Source: a bacterium (GTDB taxonomy: Bacteria; Bacteroidota; Ignavibacteria; Ignavibacteriales; Ignavibacteriaceae). Taken from it: a DNA stretch of 64,000 nt. A model generated the notes under the pieces. The model did no database searches and had not been told where the DNA came from. It saw nothing but the letters and a program-made list of their open reading frames with translations. Made by a program: the position numbers and the translations under genes. Numbering within the stretch: the stretch's first letter is position 1; every line of letters begins with the position of its first letter. Below are positions 1 to 8,812 of this stretch, one piece after another. The stretch spans positions 248,001-312,000 of the forward strand of contig JADJWC010000002.1 in the NCBI GenBank assembly GCA_016716565.1. Direction: 5' to 3'.

Positions 1-335
1 TCTCTGGTAACGCCGGAAACTTCGAAAAGAATTCTTCCCGGTTTAATTACAGCTACCCAGAATTCCGGGGCTCCTTTACCCTTACCCATTCTGGTTTCCA
101 AAGGTTTTTTAGAAACTGGTTTGTCTGGGAAAATTCTAATCCAAACACGACCATCTCTCTTCATTTTTCTTGAAAGAGCAACACGGCAAGCTTCAATCTG
201 CCTGCTGGTTATCCATGCTGGTTCGAGAGACTTTAATCCAAAATCTCCAAAAGCAACCGAACTGCCACGTTTCGCATTACCTTTTCTTCTACCTCTATGT
301 GCTTTTCTAAATTTTACTCTTTTCGGCATTAACAT
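1..335 (-). CDS. rplP: 50S ribosomal protein L16, 3' end missing
   Basis: This is the N-terminal ~111 residues of ribosomal protein L16, a large-subunit protein near the peptidyl-transferase and tRNA-binding region. It opens MLMPKRVKFRKAHRGRRKG, the usual MLxPKR start of L16, and reads on to WVAVIKPGRILFEVSG before the window edge removes roughly the last 25 residues. The start at 335 rather than the second ATG at 329 is chosen because AGGAG lies 8 bases upstream of it. It follows rpsC by 21 bases, the normal S10-operon order. Identification is certain; only the 3' end is unknown. Confidence 0.95.
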   Translation of the reverse strand, partial: MLMPKRVKFRKAHRGRRKGNAKRGSSVAFGDFGLKSLEPAWITSRQIEACRVALSRKMKRDGRVWIRIFPDKPVSKKPLETRMGKGKGAPEFWVAVIKPGRILFEVSGVTR

Positions 336-356
336 ATTGTTAGCTCCTGCTCAAAA

Positions 357-998
357 TTATTCACTAGCTCTCTTGCCGAGAATTTCACCACGGCAAATCC
401 ACACTTTAATTCCAATTGAGCCATAGATAGTTTCTGCTCTGCCATTTGCATAATCTATATCAGCTCTTAATGTGTGAAGCGGTATTCTTCCATCTTTATA
501 TTGTTCAGTTCTTGCGATTTCAGCGCCACCTAATCTTCCAGCACACATAACACGTATTCCTTCAGCACCCATTCTCATTGAAGCTGTAATCGCCATTTTC
601 ATGGCTCTTCTAAATGAAACTCTTCCTTCAATCTGACTTGCAATATTTTCTGCTACAAGATAGGCATCGAGTTCGGGTCTTTTTATTTCCGAAATCTGAA
701 TTTTAACTTCTTTGTTAGAAATCTGTTTTAATTCTTCTTCAAGTTGAGTGATTTCTTTACCACTTTTACCAATTACAACACCCGGTCTTGAAGTGTGAAT
801 ATTCAGTATAATACTTTTTGATGTTCTGTCAATTATAATTTTCGAAATTCCTGCCTTCTTCAATCTGTTCCTTACATAATCACGAAGCTTATTATCTTCT
901 TTCAACTTTGTAGCATAGCTTTTACTTTCATACCAATTCGAATTCCAGCCTCTTATCAAGCCTACTCTTAAACCTACCGGATTAGTTTTCTGTCCCAA
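357..998 (-). CDS. rpsC: 30S ribosomal protein S3
   Basis: S3 sits at the mRNA entry channel of the small subunit and contributes to the helicase activity of the ribosome. The 213-residue protein has the type II KH domain with the VVIGKSG loop at about residues 74-80, then the C-terminal domain with RADIDYANGRAETIYGSIGIKVWI. Length is typical. The start is TTG, supported by a strong AGGAGG a few bases upstream and by the MGQKTNPVGLR N-terminus expected of S3. It lies between rplV and rplP in the S10 operon. Confidence 0.97.
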   Translation of the reverse strand: MGQKTNPVGLRVGLIRGWNSNWYESKSYATKLKEDNKLRDYVRNRLKKAGISKIIIDRTSKSIILNIHTSRPGVVIGKSGKEITQLEEELKQISNKEVKIQISEIKRPELDAYLVAENIASQIEGRVSFRRAMKMAITASMRMGAEGIRVMCAGRLGGAEIARTEQYKDGRIPLHTLRADIDYANGRAETIYGSIGIKVWICRGEILGKRASE

Positions 999-1013
999 AA
1001 ATTCCTCCTGAAA

Positions 1014-1361
1014 TTATGCTTTTTTTGCTACAACAATTGTTAAATGACAGGATCTTTTTCTTATCCTGTATGCTCTGCCCTGCGGTGCAGGTGATATTCT
1101 TTTCAAAGTCGGGCCAACATTTACATAGGCTTCTTTTACAAAGAGATCGGCTGGCTCAACTCTCACAGTTTCTTCTTTATTATTAATCAGATTTGAAACT
1201 GCTGATCGTAAAGTTTTTTCTGCATCCTTTGACGAATGTTTTGGAGAGAAGTGAAGTATCTCCAATGCTTTATCAACTGATTCACCTCTTATTAAATCGA
1301 TTACCAATCTCATTTTTCTAGGAGATGATCCAATAAATCTGTTTCTTGCTCTTGCTTCCAT
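1014..1361 (-). CDS. rplV: 50S ribosomal protein L22
   Basis: L22 (115 aa) lines the peptide exit tunnel. The sequence shows the SSPRKMRLVIDLIRG helix near the N-terminus and the C-terminal beta-hairpin loop region PTLKRISPAPQGRAYRIRKR, whose tip reaches into the tunnel and is where macrolide-resistance changes fall in other bacteria; nothing unusual is seen there. ATG start, 19 bases after rpsS and 15 before rpsC, as expected for cotranscription in the S10 operon. Confidence 0.96.
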   Translation of the reverse strand: MEARARNRFIGSSPRKMRLVIDLIRGESVDKALEILHFSPKHSSKDAEKTLRSAVSNLINNKEETVRVEPADLFVKEAYVNVGPTLKRISPAPQGRAYRIRKRSCHLTIVVAKKA

Positions 1362-1380
1362 CGTAAATAATCTTTCTTAA

Positions 1381-1668
1381 TTAACCTGCTTTTACAGCTT
1401 TTTCTGCTTTAGTTCCCGGGTGACCTCTGAAAATCCGGGTGGGTGCAAACTCGCCTAATTTGTGCCCGACCATATTTTCAGTTATAAAAATCGGAATCAT
1501 TTTATTTCCATTGTGAACTGCAATTGTGTGACCTACAAAATCAGGAGTAATAATGGATGCACGTGACCATGTTTTTACTATTTTCTTCTGATTTGCATCA
1601 TTAAGCTGCTTGATTCTCTGTAACAGCTTGTAATGTATAAACGGTCCCTTTTTTACCGATCGTGGCAT
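1381..1668 (-). CDS. rpsS: 30S ribosomal protein S19
   Basis: S19 (95 aa) is a head protein of the small subunit that contacts S13 and the A-site finger. The N-terminal MPRSVKKGPFI and the core IVKTWSRASIITPDFVGHTIAVHNG followed by VGHKLGEFAPTRIFRGH are the family signature. The C-terminal tail is slightly longer than in E. coli, as is common outside the Proteobacteria. It lies 9 bases after rplB in the S10 operon. Confidence 0.97.
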   Translation of the reverse strand: MPRSVKKGPFIHYKLLQRIKQLNDANQKKIVKTWSRASIITPDFVGHTIAVHNGNKMIPIFITENMVGHKLGEFAPTRIFRGHPGTKAEKAVKAG

Positions 1669-1677
1669 AGGCTAAAC

Positions 1678-2505
1678 CTAACTTTTCCTTCTTTTAATAA
1701 TGTATTTATTAGATGGATTTTTTCTCTTTCTAGTTTTCAATCCTTTTGACTTTTGACCCCAGGGAGAAACAGGATGTCCGCCGCCTGAAGTTTTTCCTTC
1801 ACCACCACCCATTGGATGATCAACAGGATTCATTGCAACACCTCTAACATATGATCTTTTACCAAGCCATCTCGTTCTACCTGCTTTACCAAGACTGATA
1901 TTTTCGTGCTCTGAATTTCCAACCATACCATATGTTGCGAGACAGTTAACGTTTATAAGTCTAACTTCTCCGGAAGGCATTTTCAACTGTGCAAAGTTTC
2001 CTTCTTTTGCCATTAGCTGAAGAGAACTTCCGGCACTTCTTCCAAGCTGACCACCTTTACCCGGTTTAATTTCTACGTTATGAACAAAACTACCCAATGG
2101 CATTTCCTTTAGAGGCAAAGCATTGCCAACTGAAATTTCACTTCCAGAACCTGAAGAAATTTTGTCGCCAACTTTCAATCCATTTGGTGCAATGATATAT
2201 CGCTTCTCGCCATCAGCATAATGCAGCAATGCTATTCTTGCTGACCTGTTAGGGTCATATTCTATTGAGAATACTTTTGCAGGGATACCATGCTTATTTC
2301 TTTTGAAGTCAATAATCCTATAGCGTCTTTTATGACCGCCACCTATGTGACGTGCGGTAATTCTTCCAAGGTTATTTCTTCCGCCAGATTTTCTTAAAGC
2401 AACAGTAAGAGATTTTTCAGGTGTAGATTTAGTTATCTCTTCAAAAGTATAGTCGCTTTTGAATCTTGTTCCTGGTGTTACTGGTTTTAATTTTTTAATT
2501 CCCAT
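1678..2505 (-). CDS. rplB: 50S ribosomal protein L2
   Basis: L2 (275 aa) is a primary 23S rRNA-binding protein needed for subunit joining and peptidyl-transferase assembly. The C-terminal signature VRGVAMNPVDHPMGGGEG, which contains the conserved histidine, is intact, as is the Arg/Lys-rich tail. Residues 40-90 hold GGRNNLGRITARHIGGGHKR. Length is normal. It is preceded by rplW (21-base gap) and followed by rpsS (9-base gap). Confidence 0.98.
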   Translation of the reverse strand: MGIKKLKPVTPGTRFKSDYTFEEITKSTPEKSLTVALRKSGGRNNLGRITARHIGGGHKRRYRIIDFKRNKHGIPAKVFSIEYDPNRSARIALLHYADGEKRYIIAPNGLKVGDKISSGSGSEISVGNALPLKEMPLGSFVHNVEIKPGKGGQLGRSAGSSLQLMAKEGNFAQLKMPSGEVRLINVNCLATYGMVGNSEHENISLGKAGRTRWLGKRSYVRGVAMNPVDHPMGGGEGKTSGGGHPVSPWGQKSKGLKTRKRKNPSNKYIIKRRKS

Positions 2506-2526
2506 TTACTTACCTGTTCCTATCAG

Positions 2527-2820
2527 CTATACTGCTTCAAATAGCTCAATTTTTTCCCCTTCTTTAAGGGTGATAATTGCTTTCTTATATTTTGCCGTTT
2601 TTCCGGTGAACCGTCCACTTTTTCTAAACTGCGTTTTGGTTTTCCCCTGATGATTAATAGTCTTTACATCGGTAACATGAACATTAAACTTCTCTTCAAT
2701 TGCTTTTGCAATCTGAATTTTATTTGCTTTTGGATTAACGAGAAATCCATACTTACCTTTATCAGCAGTTATATTCGTCATCTTTTCAGTAATGAGAGGA
2801 CTGATTAATATTTGGTGCAT
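2527..2820 (-). CDS. rplW: 50S ribosomal protein L23
   Basis: L23 (97 aa) lies at the exit of the peptide tunnel and is the docking site for trigger factor and SRP. The N-terminal ISPLITEKM, the central IQIAKAIEEKFNVHVTDVKTIN and the later strand with KKAIITLKEGEKIELF match the family. It overlaps the rplD stop by one base, suggesting translational coupling in the S10 operon. Confidence 0.95.
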   Translation of the reverse strand: MHQILISPLITEKMTNITADKGKYGFLVNPKANKIQIAKAIEEKFNVHVTDVKTINHQGKTKTQFRKSGRFTGKTAKYKKAIITLKEGEKIELFEAV

Positions 2821-3461
2821 TAGTTCACCGCCTTTTCTTCTTTTTCACTGAATGTCTTTGAAATAGCATCAACAGCCGTCTGCTGTAAAACCAGAATTTG
2901 GTTATTAAGTATGTCATAAGTTGAAGCTTTGCTCGCTTCCATCACACTAACCTTACTAATATTTCTTCCTGATTTATAAACATTGGTCTCATTTTTACCC
3001 GTCAACAAAAGAATTTTTTTACCGCTGAGTTTCAAAGCATTCATCATTGACACAAATTCTTTTGTCTTTGGTTTATCAAACGAAAAATCCTCAACTACGA
3101 TTAACTGTTCATCTTTTGCTTTATAGCTCAATGCAGATTTACGAGCAAGTTGCTTTACTTTTTGAGGAAGCTTCTGACGGTAATCTCTTGGGCGAGGTCC
3201 GAAAATAGTTCCGCCACCAATCCAAAGAGGTGAACGAATCGTACCTGCTCTTGCAGTTCCTCTTCCTTTTTGTCTCCAAGGTTTTTTACCACCACCGCGT
3301 ACTTCAGATCTCTCTTTTGCTTTGTGAGTTCCCTGTCTCTGATTTGCAAGGAATGCTTTTACAGAAAGATAAATCGCATGATCGTTTGGCTGAATACCAA
3401 AGATTTCATCATCAAGCTTTACTTTCTTACCTGAAGGTTTGTTATAAATATCTAAATTCAT
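2820..3461 (-). CDS. rplD: 50S ribosomal protein L4
   Basis: L4 (213 aa) binds 23S rRNA and its loop reaches the peptide tunnel. The internal loop with KKPWRQKGRGTARAGTIRSP at about residues 60-80 is the tunnel extension. In gamma-proteobacteria L4 also represses the S10 operon; whether it does so here cannot be read from the sequence. It lies 13 bases after rplC and overlaps rplW by one base. Confidence 0.96.
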   Translation of the reverse strand: MNLDIYNKPSGKKVKLDDEIFGIQPNDHAIYLSVKAFLANQRQGTHKAKERSEVRGGGKKPWRQKGRGTARAGTIRSPLWIGGGTIFGPRPRDYRQKLPQKVKQLARKSALSYKAKDEQLIVVEDFSFDKPKTKEFVSMMNALKLSGKKILLLTGKNETNVYKSGRNISKVSVMEASKASTYDILNNQILVLQQTAVDAISKTFSEKEEKAVN

Positions 3462-3474
3462 TTTTGTTCAGTCA

Positions 3475-4098
3475 TTAATTCTTTATCAGTTCAACTATCG
3501 AATTTATTGAGCCAGGTACAGCGCCCTTTACCATTATCAGATTATCTTCGGGGATTATTTTAATCACCTTAAGATTGCGGACAGTAACATTTTCAAATCC
3601 TTTTCTTCCAGCCATTCTCTGTCCTTTAAATACTCTTGAAGGCCAGGAACTTGCACCAATCGAACCAGGAGCTCTTAATCTATCGCTTTGACCGTGTGTG
3701 GTTCCACCAACACCGCCAAAATTGTGACGCTTCATTACACCCTGAAATCCTTTTCCCTTGCTCTTTCCTCTAACCTTTAATGTATCACCTTCCCGAAATA
3801 TATCGACTTTAATATCATCACCAACTTTGAGGCTTTCAATATCGAATCCTTTAAATTCTCTCACAGTTTTTTGAGGAGTAACATTGCTTTTCTTAAACTG
3901 TCCTAAAACAGGTTTACTTACATGTTTTTCTTTCTTCTCTTCAAATCCCAATAGAGCAGCAGAGTAACCATCTTTTTCTTTGCTGCGAAGAGAGACAACT
4001 TTGCAAGGGCCCGCTTGAATTACAGTTACTGTAACCAAATCACCTTCAGCATTAAAGATGCTTGTCATTCCTATTTTTTTACCTAAAATTCCAGGCAT
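3475..4098 (-). CDS. rplC: 50S ribosomal protein L3
   Basis: L3 (207 aa) binds near the start of 23S rRNA folding and its loop approaches the peptidyl-transferase centre. It begins MPGILGKKIGMTSIF and has the conserved GKGFQGVMKRHNFGG and THGQSDRLRAPGSIGASS segment, which holds the Gln that is methylated in E. coli. Its length is typical. Second gene of the S10 operon. Confidence 0.97.
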   Translation of the reverse strand: MPGILGKKIGMTSIFNAEGDLVTVTVIQAGPCKVVSLRSKEKDGYSAALLGFEEKKEKHVSKPVLGQFKKSNVTPQKTVREFKGFDIESLKVGDDIKVDIFREGDTLKVRGKSKGKGFQGVMKRHNFGGVGGTTHGQSDRLRAPGSIGASSWPSRVFKGQRMAGRKGFENVTVRNLKVIKIIPEDNLIMVKGAVPGSINSIVELIKN

Positions 4099-4116
4099 AT
4101 CAAACTCAGCGTTATA

Positions 4117-4425
4117 TTATAATTTAATTTCTATATCAACACCCGCCGGAATATCAAGCTTGCTTAATGAATCGACGGTTTTGTTATTTGAGTTATGAAT
4201 ATCAATTATTCTTTTGTGAGCGCGCGTTTCAAATTGCTCACGTGATTTTTTATCAACGTGCGGAGATCTGAGAACAGTATAAACTGTCTTTCTGGTCGGA
4301 AGAGGAATTGGTCCTGAGACCACTGCTCCTGTACTCCTTACAGTTTTAATGATCTTTTCTGTTGACTTATCAATCAATATATGATCGTAAGATTTCAACT
4401 TAATTCTTATTTTCTGACCAGGCAC
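4117..4425 (-). CDS. rpsJ: 30S ribosomal protein S10 (NusE)
   Basis: S10 (102 aa) is a small-subunit head protein and also NusE, the partner of NusB in transcription antitermination and of NusG in transcription-translation coupling. It shows KIRIKLKSYDHILID at the start and GPIPLPTRKTVYTVLRSPHVDKKSREQFE in the centre. The start codon is GTG, preceded by AAGGAG. It is the first gene of the S10 operon, but a terminator-like hairpin lies between it and the upstream tuf. Confidence 0.97.
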   Translation of the reverse strand: MPGQKIRIKLKSYDHILIDKSTEKIIKTVRSTGAVVSGPIPLPTRKTVYTVLRSPHVDKKSREQFETRAHKRIIDIHNSNNKTVDSLSKLDIPAGVDIEIKL

Positions 4426-4452
4426 TTAGAAACTCCTTTAATTTTACAAATG

Positions 4453-4478
4453 AAAAGGGAGATAAGGTCTCCCTTTTC
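4453..4478 (-). terminator. hairpin terminator between tuf and rpsJ
   Basis: A 10-bp perfect stem (AAAAGGGAGA with TCTCCCTTTT) around a 6-base loop lies just after the tuf stop. Its lower part ends in a T-rich run on the minus strand, and it reads as terminator-like in both directions. It would end or reduce str-operon transcription before the S10 operon; no clear promoter is visible in the short gap after it, so read-through is likely. Confidence 0.7.
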
Positions 4479-4497
4479 TTAAAAGAATATTTGTTTA

Positions 4498-5706
4498 TTA
4501 TTTATAAATTTTAGTTACTACACCAGCACCAACGGTTCTTCCACCTTCACGAATAGCGAATCTTAATCCTTCTTCCATAGCGATTTCAGAAATCAATTCA
4601 ACTTTAAGCTTAACGTTATCACCAGGCATAACCATTTCGGTTCCTTCAGGAAGAGTAGCAACACCGGTTACGTCAGTAGTTCTGAAATAGAACTGAGGTC
4701 TGTAACCATTAAAGAATGGTGTATGTCTTCCACCTTCATTCTTTGACAGAATATAAACTGAACCATCAAATACTGTATGAGGAGTAATCGATCCTGTTTT
4801 AGCCAGAACCATTCCTCTTTCAATTTCATTTTTATCAACACCTCTTAAAAGAATACCAGCGTTATCTCCAGCCATTGCAGAATCAAGTTCTTTTCTAAAC
4901 ATTTCAATTCCTGTCACAACTGTTTTCTTGTGAATACCTAATCCAATAAGTTCAACTTCCTCTTGAATTTTCACTTCACCTCTCTCAACTCTACCTGTAG
5001 CAACTGTACCACGTCCAGTAATTGAGAATACGTCCTCAACAGGCATTAAGAATGGTTTTGTAGTTTCTCTCTGTGGAATAGGAATATAGGAGTCTACAGC
5101 TTCCATAAGTTTCCAAATGCAATCAAGTCTAGGATCATCAATTTTAGTTTCATTACTTGATGCAGCTTCCAAAGCTTTCAATGCAGAGCCCTGAATAATT
5201 GGTATATCATCACCAGGGAATTCATAAGAAGTAAGAAGGTCTCTAAGTTCAACTTCTACAAGTTCAAGTAGTTCAGGGTCATCAACCATATCAACTTTAT
5301 TCATGAAAACAACAATTTTAGGAACACCAACTTGTCTTGCAAGGAGAATGTGTTCTCTGGTCTGAGGCATTGGACCATCTGTAGCGGCAACAACCAGGAT
5401 TGCACCATCCATTTGAGCAGCACCTGTGATCATATTCTTAACGTAGTCAGCGTGACCAGGACAATCTACGTGAGCGTAGTGTCGATTTGCAGTTGAATAT
5501 TCAACGTGTGCGGTAGCAATCGTAATACCTCTTTCCCTTTCTTCGGGTGCATTATCGATACTATCGAATGTTCTTACCTCTGATAAACCCTTCTTATTGA
5601 GGGCCATAGTGATGGCGGCAGTTAAAGTGGTTTTACCATGATCGACGTGACCAATTGTTCCAACGTTAACGTGCGGCTTACTCCTGTCAAATTTTTCTTT
5701 TGCCAT
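4498..5706 (-). CDS. tuf: elongation factor Tu
   Basis: EF-Tu (402 aa) is the GTPase that delivers aminoacyl-tRNA to the ribosome. The G1 motif GHVDHGKT is at residues 19-26, switch II DCPGH at 81-85 and NKVD at 136-139; domains II and III follow and the protein ends with the family's GRTVGAGVVTKI. It lies 49 bases after fusA. Only this copy is in the window, and the second tuf locus that many bacteria carry between tRNA-Thr and rpmG is absent from that position here. Confidence 0.98.
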   Translation of the reverse strand: MAKEKFDRSKPHVNVGTIGHVDHGKTTLTAAITMALNKKGLSEVRTFDSIDNAPEERERGITIATAHVEYSTANRHYAHVDCPGHADYVKNMITGAAQMDGAILVVAATDGPMPQTREHILLARQVGVPKIVVFMNKVDMVDDPELLELVEVELRDLLTSYEFPGDDIPIIQGSALKALEAASSNETKIDDPRLDCIWKLMEAVDSYIPIPQRETTKPFLMPVEDVFSITGRGTVATGRVERGEVKIQEEVELIGLGIHKKTVVTGIEMFRKELDSAMAGDNAGILLRGVDKNEIERGMVLAKTGSITPHTVFDGSVYILSKNEGGRHTPFFNGYRPQFYFRTTDVTGVATLPEGTEMVMPGDNVKLKVELISEIAMEEGLRFAIREGGRTVGAGVVTKIYK

Positions 5707-5755
5707 CGTATTCTCCTTTTAGTTTTGTTCCTTTTTTTGTTTATTCTTTTGTTAA

Positions 5756-7852
5756 TTAAACTGCTGTTGACTTCTTACCTAATGATTTTTCAGCGATCTC
5801 CTCTGCTATTGATTGAGGAACCTGCTGATAATGATCAAACTGCATTGTGTAAATTGCTCTTCCCTGTGTCATAGAGCGAAGTATTGTAGCATATCCAAAC
5901 ATTTCAGAAAGAGGGACAAGTGCTTTAATAACCTGTGCATCCTTCCTTGCATTAAATCCTTCTATTTTTCCTCTTCGTGAGTTAAGATCTCCCATCACAT
6001 CACCTAAGTAATCTTCAGGAGTTACAACTTCAACCGACATAATTGGTTCGAGTAAAATTGGTTTGGCTTTTTGAGAGCCACTCTTGAATGCCATTGAACC
6101 AGCTACTTTGAAAGATAATTCATCGGAATCAACATCGTGATAAGATCCATCGTATAGTTTGGCTTTAATGTCTACGACTGGGAAACCAGCAACTACACCG
6201 TTACGCATTGCTTCCTGTATTCCCGCAGATACTGCAGGTATATATTCTTTAGGTACTGTGCCACCGACAATCGCATTAATAAATTCGAATCCTTTACCTG
6301 GTTCATTTGGTCCAAGTTCAATTTCAACATGACCATATTTACCACGTCCGCCAGATTGCTTTATAAACTTACCTTCTACCTGAACAGTATCAGTAATAGT
6401 TTCTCTATAAGCAACCTGAGGCTTACCAATATTTGCTTCAACTTTAAATTCTCGCTTCATTCTGTCAACTAGAATTTCAAGGTGAAGTTCTCCCATTCCA
6501 CTTATCAATGTCTGACCTGTTTCCTGATCAACATTCACACGGAATGTAGGATCTTCATCTGAAAGCTTTGCGAGTGATTCAGATAATTTATCCTGATCAG
6601 CTTTCGTCTTTGGTTCGATTGCGATTTGAATAACTGGTTCCGGGAACGACATTTTTTCCAGAATTATTGGATCATGCTCATCACATAAAGTATCACCAGT
6701 CCGTGTATGTTTTAACCCAACGGCAGCGGCTATGTCACCAGCTTTAACTTCATCGATATCCTCACGATGATTTGCATGCATCTGCAAAAGTCTTCCAATA
6801 CGTTCTTTCTTCTGGCTTACTGAATTATAAATATATGAACCTGCTTTCAGAGTTCCAGCATATACACGGAAAAAGCATAATTTGCCAACGAAAGGATCAT
6901 TCATAATTTTAAATGCCAAAGCAACAAACTTTTCCTTCTCATCAATTTTTCTTGTAACTAAATCATTTATTCCGATGTGATGAGCTTCTATTTCCTTAAA
7001 ATCAACCGGTGATGGAAGAAGTTCAACTACATAATCGAGTAATTTTTGAACACCTTTATTTTTAAATGCAGAACCGCACAGTACCGGGATTATTTTTAGT
7101 TCAATGGTAGCTCTTCTTAATACTTTGAGTACTTCATCCGCAGTAATTTCTTTACCTTCAAGATATTTTTCGAGTAGCGTATCATCAACATCAGAGACAG
7201 CTTCCAGCATTTGAGTTCTGTACTTTGTAGCAACTTCCATCAAATCTTGAGGGATTGCTATCTCATCGTATGTTGCACCAAAAGTTTCTTCGTGATACAT
7301 CCGAGCATTAAAATGGATAAGATCGATTACACCAACGAACATATCACCCTGACCAATTGGTAAATTTATCGGAACTGCGTTCGCTTTTAATCTATCTTTC
7401 ATCATTTGAACGGCGTTATAAAAATCAGCACCGATTCTGTCAACTTTATTAATAAAGGCAATACGTGGCACACCATATTTATCTGCCTGTCGCCAAACTG
7501 TTTCGGATTGCGGCTCAACGCCACCAACTGCACAGAATAGTGCAACCGCTCCGTCTAATACTCTCAGTGAACGTTCAACTTCCACTGTAAAATCAACGTG
7601 TCCAGGTGTATCAATAATGTTTATCTGATGATCGTTCCAGTAACAAGTAGTTGCAGCGCTGGTAATTGTAATACCGCGTTCTTTTTCCTGTTCCATCCAA
7701 TCCATAACTGCAGCACCATCGTGCACTTCACCTAATCGATGAAGTTTTCCGGTATAAAACAAAATACGCTCAGTCGTTGTGGTTTTACCCGCATCGATAT
7801 GCGCCATTATCCCAATATTTCTTACTTTTTCTATTTTTACTTTCTGAGACAT
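5756..7852 (-). CDS. fusA: elongation factor G
   Basis: EF-G (698 aa) is the translocase GTPase of the ribosome. G1 AHIDAGKT is at residues 17-24, followed by switch II DTPGHVDF and the NKVDR motif; the domain III-V regions contain SGMGELHLEILVDRM and the terminal YATILRSMTQGRAIYTMQF. Length and order are those of the canonical factor. It sits between rpsG (17-base gap) and tuf in the str operon. Confidence 0.98.
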   Translation of the reverse strand: MSQKVKIEKVRNIGIMAHIDAGKTTTTERILFYTGKLHRLGEVHDGAAVMDWMEQEKERGITITSAATTCYWNDHQINIIDTPGHVDFTVEVERSLRVLDGAVALFCAVGGVEPQSETVWRQADKYGVPRIAFINKVDRIGADFYNAVQMMKDRLKANAVPINLPIGQGDMFVGVIDLIHFNARMYHEETFGATYDEIAIPQDLMEVATKYRTQMLEAVSDVDDTLLEKYLEGKEITADEVLKVLRRATIELKIIPVLCGSAFKNKGVQKLLDYVVELLPSPVDFKEIEAHHIGINDLVTRKIDEKEKFVALAFKIMNDPFVGKLCFFRVYAGTLKAGSYIYNSVSQKKERIGRLLQMHANHREDIDEVKAGDIAAAVGLKHTRTGDTLCDEHDPIILEKMSFPEPVIQIAIEPKTKADQDKLSESLAKLSDEDPTFRVNVDQETGQTLISGMGELHLEILVDRMKREFKVEANIGKPQVAYRETITDTVQVEGKFIKQSGGRGKYGHVEIELGPNEPGKGFEFINAIVGGTVPKEYIPAVSAGIQEAMRNGVVAGFPVVDIKAKLYDGSYHDVDSDELSFKVAGSMAFKSGSQKAKPILLEPIMSVEVVTPEDYLGDVMGDLNSRRGKIEGFNARKDAQVIKALVPLSEMFGYATILRSMTQGRAIYTMQFDHYQQVPQSIAEEIAEKSLGKKSTAV

Positions 7853-7869
7853 AAATTCTTAGCTTATTC

Positions 7870-8337
7870 TTACCATTTAAAATGAGCAAAAGCTTTATTA
7901 GCTTCAGCCATTTTGTGAGTATCATCCTTTTTCTTTACAGCCGATCCTTCATTGTTAGATGCTGCGATTAATTCTTGAGCTAGTTTCTGTGCCATTGTTT
8001 TATCACCACGCTGACTTGCATAAGTTTTAATCCATCTCATTGCAAGAGCTGTTCTTCTTTCAGGTCTAACTTCACTCGGAACCTGGTAAGTTGCTCCACC
8101 AACTCTTCTGCTTCTTACTTCGATAATAGGCTGAACATTTGAAAGTGCCTGTTTAAAAACTTCCAGCCCTGGTTTTTTAGTTTTGCCTTCTATTAAATCA
8201 AACGCACCATAAATAATTTTTCTGGCTGCGGATTTCTTTCCTTCATTCATCAATACATTGATAAACTTAGAAACTGTAATATCGTTAAACTTTGGATCTG
8301 GTTTTATATACCTTTTTTCTGCTCTTCTTTTTCTCAT
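7870..8337 (-). CDS. rpsG: 30S ribosomal protein S7
   Basis: S7 (155 aa) nucleates assembly of the 30S head and contacts the E-site tRNA. It opens MRKRRAEKRYIKPDPKFND and carries the EVRSRRVGGATYQVPSEVRP beta-hairpin and the R-rich WIKTYASQRGDKTMAQKLA helix. It lies 6 bases after rpsL. In E. coli S7 represses its own operon; no evidence either way here. Confidence 0.97.
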   Translation of the reverse strand: MRKRRAEKRYIKPDPKFNDITVSKFINVLMNEGKKSAARKIIYGAFDLIEGKTKKPGLEVFKQALSNVQPIIEVRSRRVGGATYQVPSEVRPERRTALAMRWIKTYASQRGDKTMAQKLAQELIAASNNEGSAVKKKDDTHKMAEANKAFAHFKW

Positions 8338-8343
8338 ACTTCA

Positions 8344-8718
8344 TTAAGATTTAGGTTTTTTAGCACCGTATTTTGATCTTCCTTTTTTTCTGTCTTCAAC
8401 ACCACTTGTATCAAGAGTTCCACGAATAATATGATATCTTACTCCGGGCAAATCTTTTACACGCCCTCCCCGTATCAACACAATCGAATGTTCCTGAAGG
8501 TTATGTCCTTCACCGGGGATATAAGCAGTCACTTCCATATGATTAGTAAGCCTGACTCTTGCTACTTTTCTTAAGGCTGAGTTTGGCTTCTTAGGAGTCG
8601 TTGTATACACACGTGTACATACTCCACGCTTTTGAGGGCAAGCACTCAAAGCCGGAGCTTTATTCTTTGATAATATCTGAACTCGTCCTTTTCTGACAAG
8701 TTGATTAATAGTTGGCAA
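8344..8718 (-). CDS. rpsL: 30S ribosomal protein S12
   Basis: S12 (124 aa) is the decoding-centre protein that governs accuracy. The two streptomycin-relevant loops are wild type: TTPKKPNSALRK and GGRVKDLPGVRYH. It starts the str operon. AGGAG precedes the ATG, and a good -33/-7 promoter lies 43-73 bases upstream of the start codon. Confidence 0.97.
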   Translation of the reverse strand: MPTINQLVRKGRVQILSKNKAPALSACPQKRGVCTRVYTTTPKKPNSALRKVARVRLTNHMEVTAYIPGEGHNLQEHSIVLIRGGRVKDLPGVRYHIIRGTLDTSGVEDRKKGRSKYGAKKPKS

Positions 8719-8760
8719 TACTTTCTCCTAAGTTTTATTCATATTAAAAAATTCGGATTT

Positions 8761-8791
8761 CAAATATACTTGTTGATAACTATTAAGTCAA
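8761..8791 (-). promoter_or_regulatory. promoter of the rpsL-rpsG-fusA-tuf operon
   Basis: On the minus strand TTGAC is followed, 20 bases after its TTG, by TATATTTG. This is an exact match to the Bacteroidota primary-sigma consensus TTG-N19/20-TAnnTTTG. It lies in the 94-base gap between rpoC and rpsL and gives a leader of roughly 38 bases. Confidence 0.75.
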
Positions 8792-8812
8792 GAAAGACAG
8801 TTAATCAAGGTG